Source: Thermoplasmata archaeon (GTDB taxonomy: Archaea; Thermoplasmatota; DTKX01; VGTL01). From it: DNA of 51,250 bases. The notes under the pieces were generated by a model. It was not told where the DNA came from. It made no database searches and was given only the letters and a program-made list of their open reading frames with translations. Shown in pieces: positions 49,610-51,250 of the stretch; position 1 is the stretch's first letter, and every line of letters begins with the position of its first letter. Position numbers and translations under genes: made by a program. The stretch spans positions 1 through 51,250 of the forward strand of contig JAWCLH010000005.1 in the NCBI GenBank assembly GCA_038851035.1. The letters are read 5' to 3'.

Positions 49610-50292
49610 TAGCTCACCACCTCTGAGAAGAGCTTCTCTAGAGCGGGTCCGTCCATACTTCCCGTGAACTTCACCTCGCCCTCGTGCAGCAGGCATACCC
49701 GGTCTGCCACGAGAGCGGCCTCGCGGAGGTCGTGGGAGGATATCAGAACCGAGGCCCCCCTCTCCTTGAGAGTGCCGATGATTTGCCGTAGGAGCAATCT
49801 GCCCAGAGGATCGAGGCCGGTGGAGGGCTCGTCCCAGAGCACGAGCTCCGGCTCCCCGACCAAGGAGAGCGCGAGGCAGAGCCTCTGCCTCATTCCCTTC
49901 GAGAACTCCCTGACGAGCTTCCTTTCCCTCTGAAGCCCGACGAGCTCTAGCAGCTCCTGCGTCCGTCTCCTAGCCTCACGGGCCGGGAGGCCACGAAGGG
50001 TGCAGAAGTACTCCATGTTCTCGCGAGCGGTGAGCTCGTCATAGCATGCGGCGTTCTCGGGAAGATAACCCGTAATAGCGCGGGCCTCTCTGGGTCTGAG
50101 GCCCTTCCCTCCCATTCGGACGGCGCCGGACGAGGGTTCCAGAAATCCTGCGGCGATTTTGAGGAGCGTGGATTTACCAGCGCCGTTGGGTCCGACGAGA
50201 ACCACGACCTCCCCGCTACCTACATTGAGCGTCACATTGTTTAGGGCCCGGAAGCCGTCGTAATACCTGCTCACTCGCTCGAACTCCATCAC
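49609..50292 (-). CDS. ABC transporter ATP-binding protein
   Basis: A 227-residue ABC ATPase: Walker [12 protein letters not shown] (near 33-43), the Q-loop [18 protein letters not shown], signature [13 protein letters not shown] (in place of LSGGQ), Walker [20 protein letters not shown], and the H-loop SSHDLREA. It belongs to the branch that drives ABC-2 permeases, like the ATPase at 10.4 kb but only distantly similar to it. Start GTG at 50292 overlaps the stop of the upstream surface-protein gene (GTGA); its own stop TAA overlaps the permease start (TAATG). Four genes thus read as a single coupled operon. Confidence 0.95.
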   Translation of the reverse strand: MMEFERVSRYYDGFRALNNVTLNVGSGEVVVLVGPNGAGKSTLLKIAAGFLEPSSGAVRMGGKGLRPREARAITGYLPENAACYDELTARENMEYFCTLRGLPAREARRRTQELLELVGLQRERKLVREFSKGMRQRLCLALSLVGEPELVLWDEPSTGLDPLGRLLLRQIIGTLKERGASVLISSHDLREAALVADRVCLLHEGEVKFTGSMDGPALEKLFSEVVS

Positions 50293-51250
50293 CCCTCCTC
50301 CCTCCTTCTCGATGGCCTCAGGATGTAGGCCGCGGCCGCTACGGTAACGAGTAAGAGCGCGGCCCCGGCCGCGGGGTTGGTCTCTCTAGAATGAGAAGTC
50401 TTCTGGCCGATGAGCCATACGTCTGGGTTGTACGGCGCAGGGTCGCTGTTGTCGCCCACACCGTCGCCGTCAGCGTCCCTCCAGTCGAGCGGGTCCTCCG
50501 GAAAGGCGTCGGCCGTGTCCGTGTATCCATCACCGTCTGAGTCCGCGTCCTCGACCACCCTGAGATAGAGAATCATTGTCCCGTAGAATTTGATGTCCGG
50601 AATCATCCTCCAGCAGATGTAGAGCCTGTGCTTGTATTCGATGAGGCGTGGGTCGTTATCCATGCTGACGAAGTTTGGCCTCCAGTCGTCCAGGAAGGAC
50701 CAGCCAGTGGGGAGTCCCGCTGGGTCGAGCTCTACTGGCCTCGCGCCCTTGAGCTGCCAGGCGGGGGGGACGGTCTCGTCACCTGGAGGAGTGGCCTCCC
50801 TTATCTCGCTCCACGCCTCCCCGTCGTAGCTCCGTAGGCCTATGTCATAGTCCTCCCCGGTCGAGACGTAGTCGTTTGAGGTGGCCCAGGCAAGGTATAT
50901 TTTTTGTTTGTAGACAGTCACTCCGATTCGGCCCAGGCCCGTCGCCCGGCCGGCCTTCGTCACCGGGGCCGCCTCCCTCGGCTCGCTCCAGCGCTCGCCG
51001 TCGAAAACGGAGTGCTGGACGGCCGCGGACAGCATATATTGCCCCCTCGGCACGCCCATTACCCTCCAGAAGACGTGCAGCTCCGGCCGGCCGGTTCTAG
51101 GGTTGTCATAGTAGATGAGTTTTGGATATGAGTCCTTGTAGCCGGGGTCCGTCGACTCGGTAATGAGTGTGAGGGGTCCGAGAGCCTCACCATCATAGCT
51201 CCTTGCGAATAGCTGCCATCTCCAAGCCGCGGGGTTGCGGAAGTCTATCC
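50289..51250 (-). CDS. Surface protein with repeats and calcium-type motifs, C-terminal part
   Basis: The frame is open from the window edge to 50289, 320 residues, with the N-terminus outside. Repeated units around [31 protein letters not shown] and [15 protein letters not shown], with W-rich strands, suggest a beta-propeller. Near the C-terminus [20 protein letters not shown] and [13 protein letters not shown] are thrombospondin-type-3-like calcium motifs, typical of surface proteins of Thermoplasmatota and related archaea. A last hydrophobic segment ([20 protein letters not shown]) is the anchor. It starts the operon with the ABC ATPase (GTGA overlap), permease and second surface protein. 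Confidence 0.85.
   Translation of the reverse strand, partial: IDFRNPAAWRWQLFARSYDGEALGPLTLITESTDPGYKDSYPKLIYYDNPRTGRPELHVFWRVMGVPRGQYMLSAAVQHSVFDGERWSEPREAAPVTKAGRATGLGRIGVTVYKQKIYLAWATSNDYVSTGEDYDIGLRSYDGEAWSEIREATPPGDETVPPAWQLKGARPVELDPAGLPTGWSFLDDWRPNFVSMDNDPRLIEYKHRLYICWRMIPDIKFYGTMILYLRVVEDADSDGDGYTDTADAFPEDPLDWRDADGDGVGDNSDPAPYNPDVWLIGQKTSHSRETNPAAGAALLLVTVAAAAYILRPSRRREEG

Overview
The window is about 51 kb of GC-rich (roughly 60%) archaeal DNA, densely coded on both strands. Archaeal markers include ribosomal protein S17e, the archaeal NAC chaperone, an archaeal TrpRS, the KEOPS subunit Pcc1, pantoate kinase, pyruvoyl-dependent arginine decarboxylase, Fap7/AK6, an archaetidylinositol-phosphate-synthase-like enzyme and the Hef helicase-nuclease, which points to the euryarchaeal side. 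A DUF835 protein and membrane-anchored surface proteins with DxDGDG calcium-type repeats make a member of Thermoplasmatota (an uncultured lineage) my best guess; this is inference, not proof. Many genes have an A/T-rich TATA-like box about 24-35 bp before the chosen start, as expected for archaeal promoters with short or absent leaders. GTG and TTG starts are common.

Layout. 1-8.9 kb: a truncated secreted protein, trpS, pcc1, a YhaM-like exoribonuclease, a site-2 protease, the RNA 2'-phosphotransferase KptA, a branched-chain aminotransferase, a GT4 glycosyltransferase, a small coiled-coil protein and NAC. 9-15.6 kb: an ABC-2 exporter (ATPase plus permease), tRNA-Arg, a CorA-like protein without the GMN signature, a membrane-anchored gingipain-like (C25) protein and an orphan DNA methyltransferase. 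15.6-25.3 kb: acyl-CoA dehydrogenase with a Zn-ribbon partner, an 840-residue surface protein, a CoA-synthesis operon (CoaBC, pantoate kinase, unknown protein), an MgtC/DUF4010 membrane protein, a winged-helix protein and a DUF429 protein. 25.3-32 kb: AbrB-like regulator plus TauE/SafE transporter, adenylate kinase, an unknown gene, tRNA-Leu, arginine decarboxylase, Fap7, a CDP-alcohol phosphatidyltransferase and an Ig-like surface protein. 32-36 kb: HD phosphohydrolase, Hef and S17e. 36-43 kb: a sugar/envelope region with a radical SAM/SPASM enzyme, a MurG-like glycosyltransferase, DUF835, RmlC-like and RmlB-like enzymes, a HAD phosphatase and an NAD-sugar epimerase. 43-51 kb: TPR membrane protein, polytopic M48 protease, beta-CASP nuclease, and a four-gene operon of two surface proteins flanking an ABC ATPase/permease pair.

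Functional themes are RNA maturation and decay (KptA, YhaM-like, beta-CASP, KEOPS, two tRNAs), CoA biosynthesis, and above all the cell surface: sugar-nucleotide enzymes, three glycosyltransferase or lipid-head-group enzymes, two ABC exporters, three membrane or surface proteases and five secreted or anchored proteins.

The most unusual signals are: purine-rich, Gly/Arg/Glu-rich low-complexity tracts inserted into or attached to unrelated proteins; a perfect 9-bp dyad between TATA box and start of the MurG-like gene; a HAD phosphatase whose catalytic DxD is DxE; a CorA homologue lacking GMN; a gingipain-like protease in an archaeon; a tRNA-Arg trailer that repeats the tRNA 3' end; and an uncharacterised protein locked into the CoA operon. 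I found no CRISPR array, insertion sequence or integrase.
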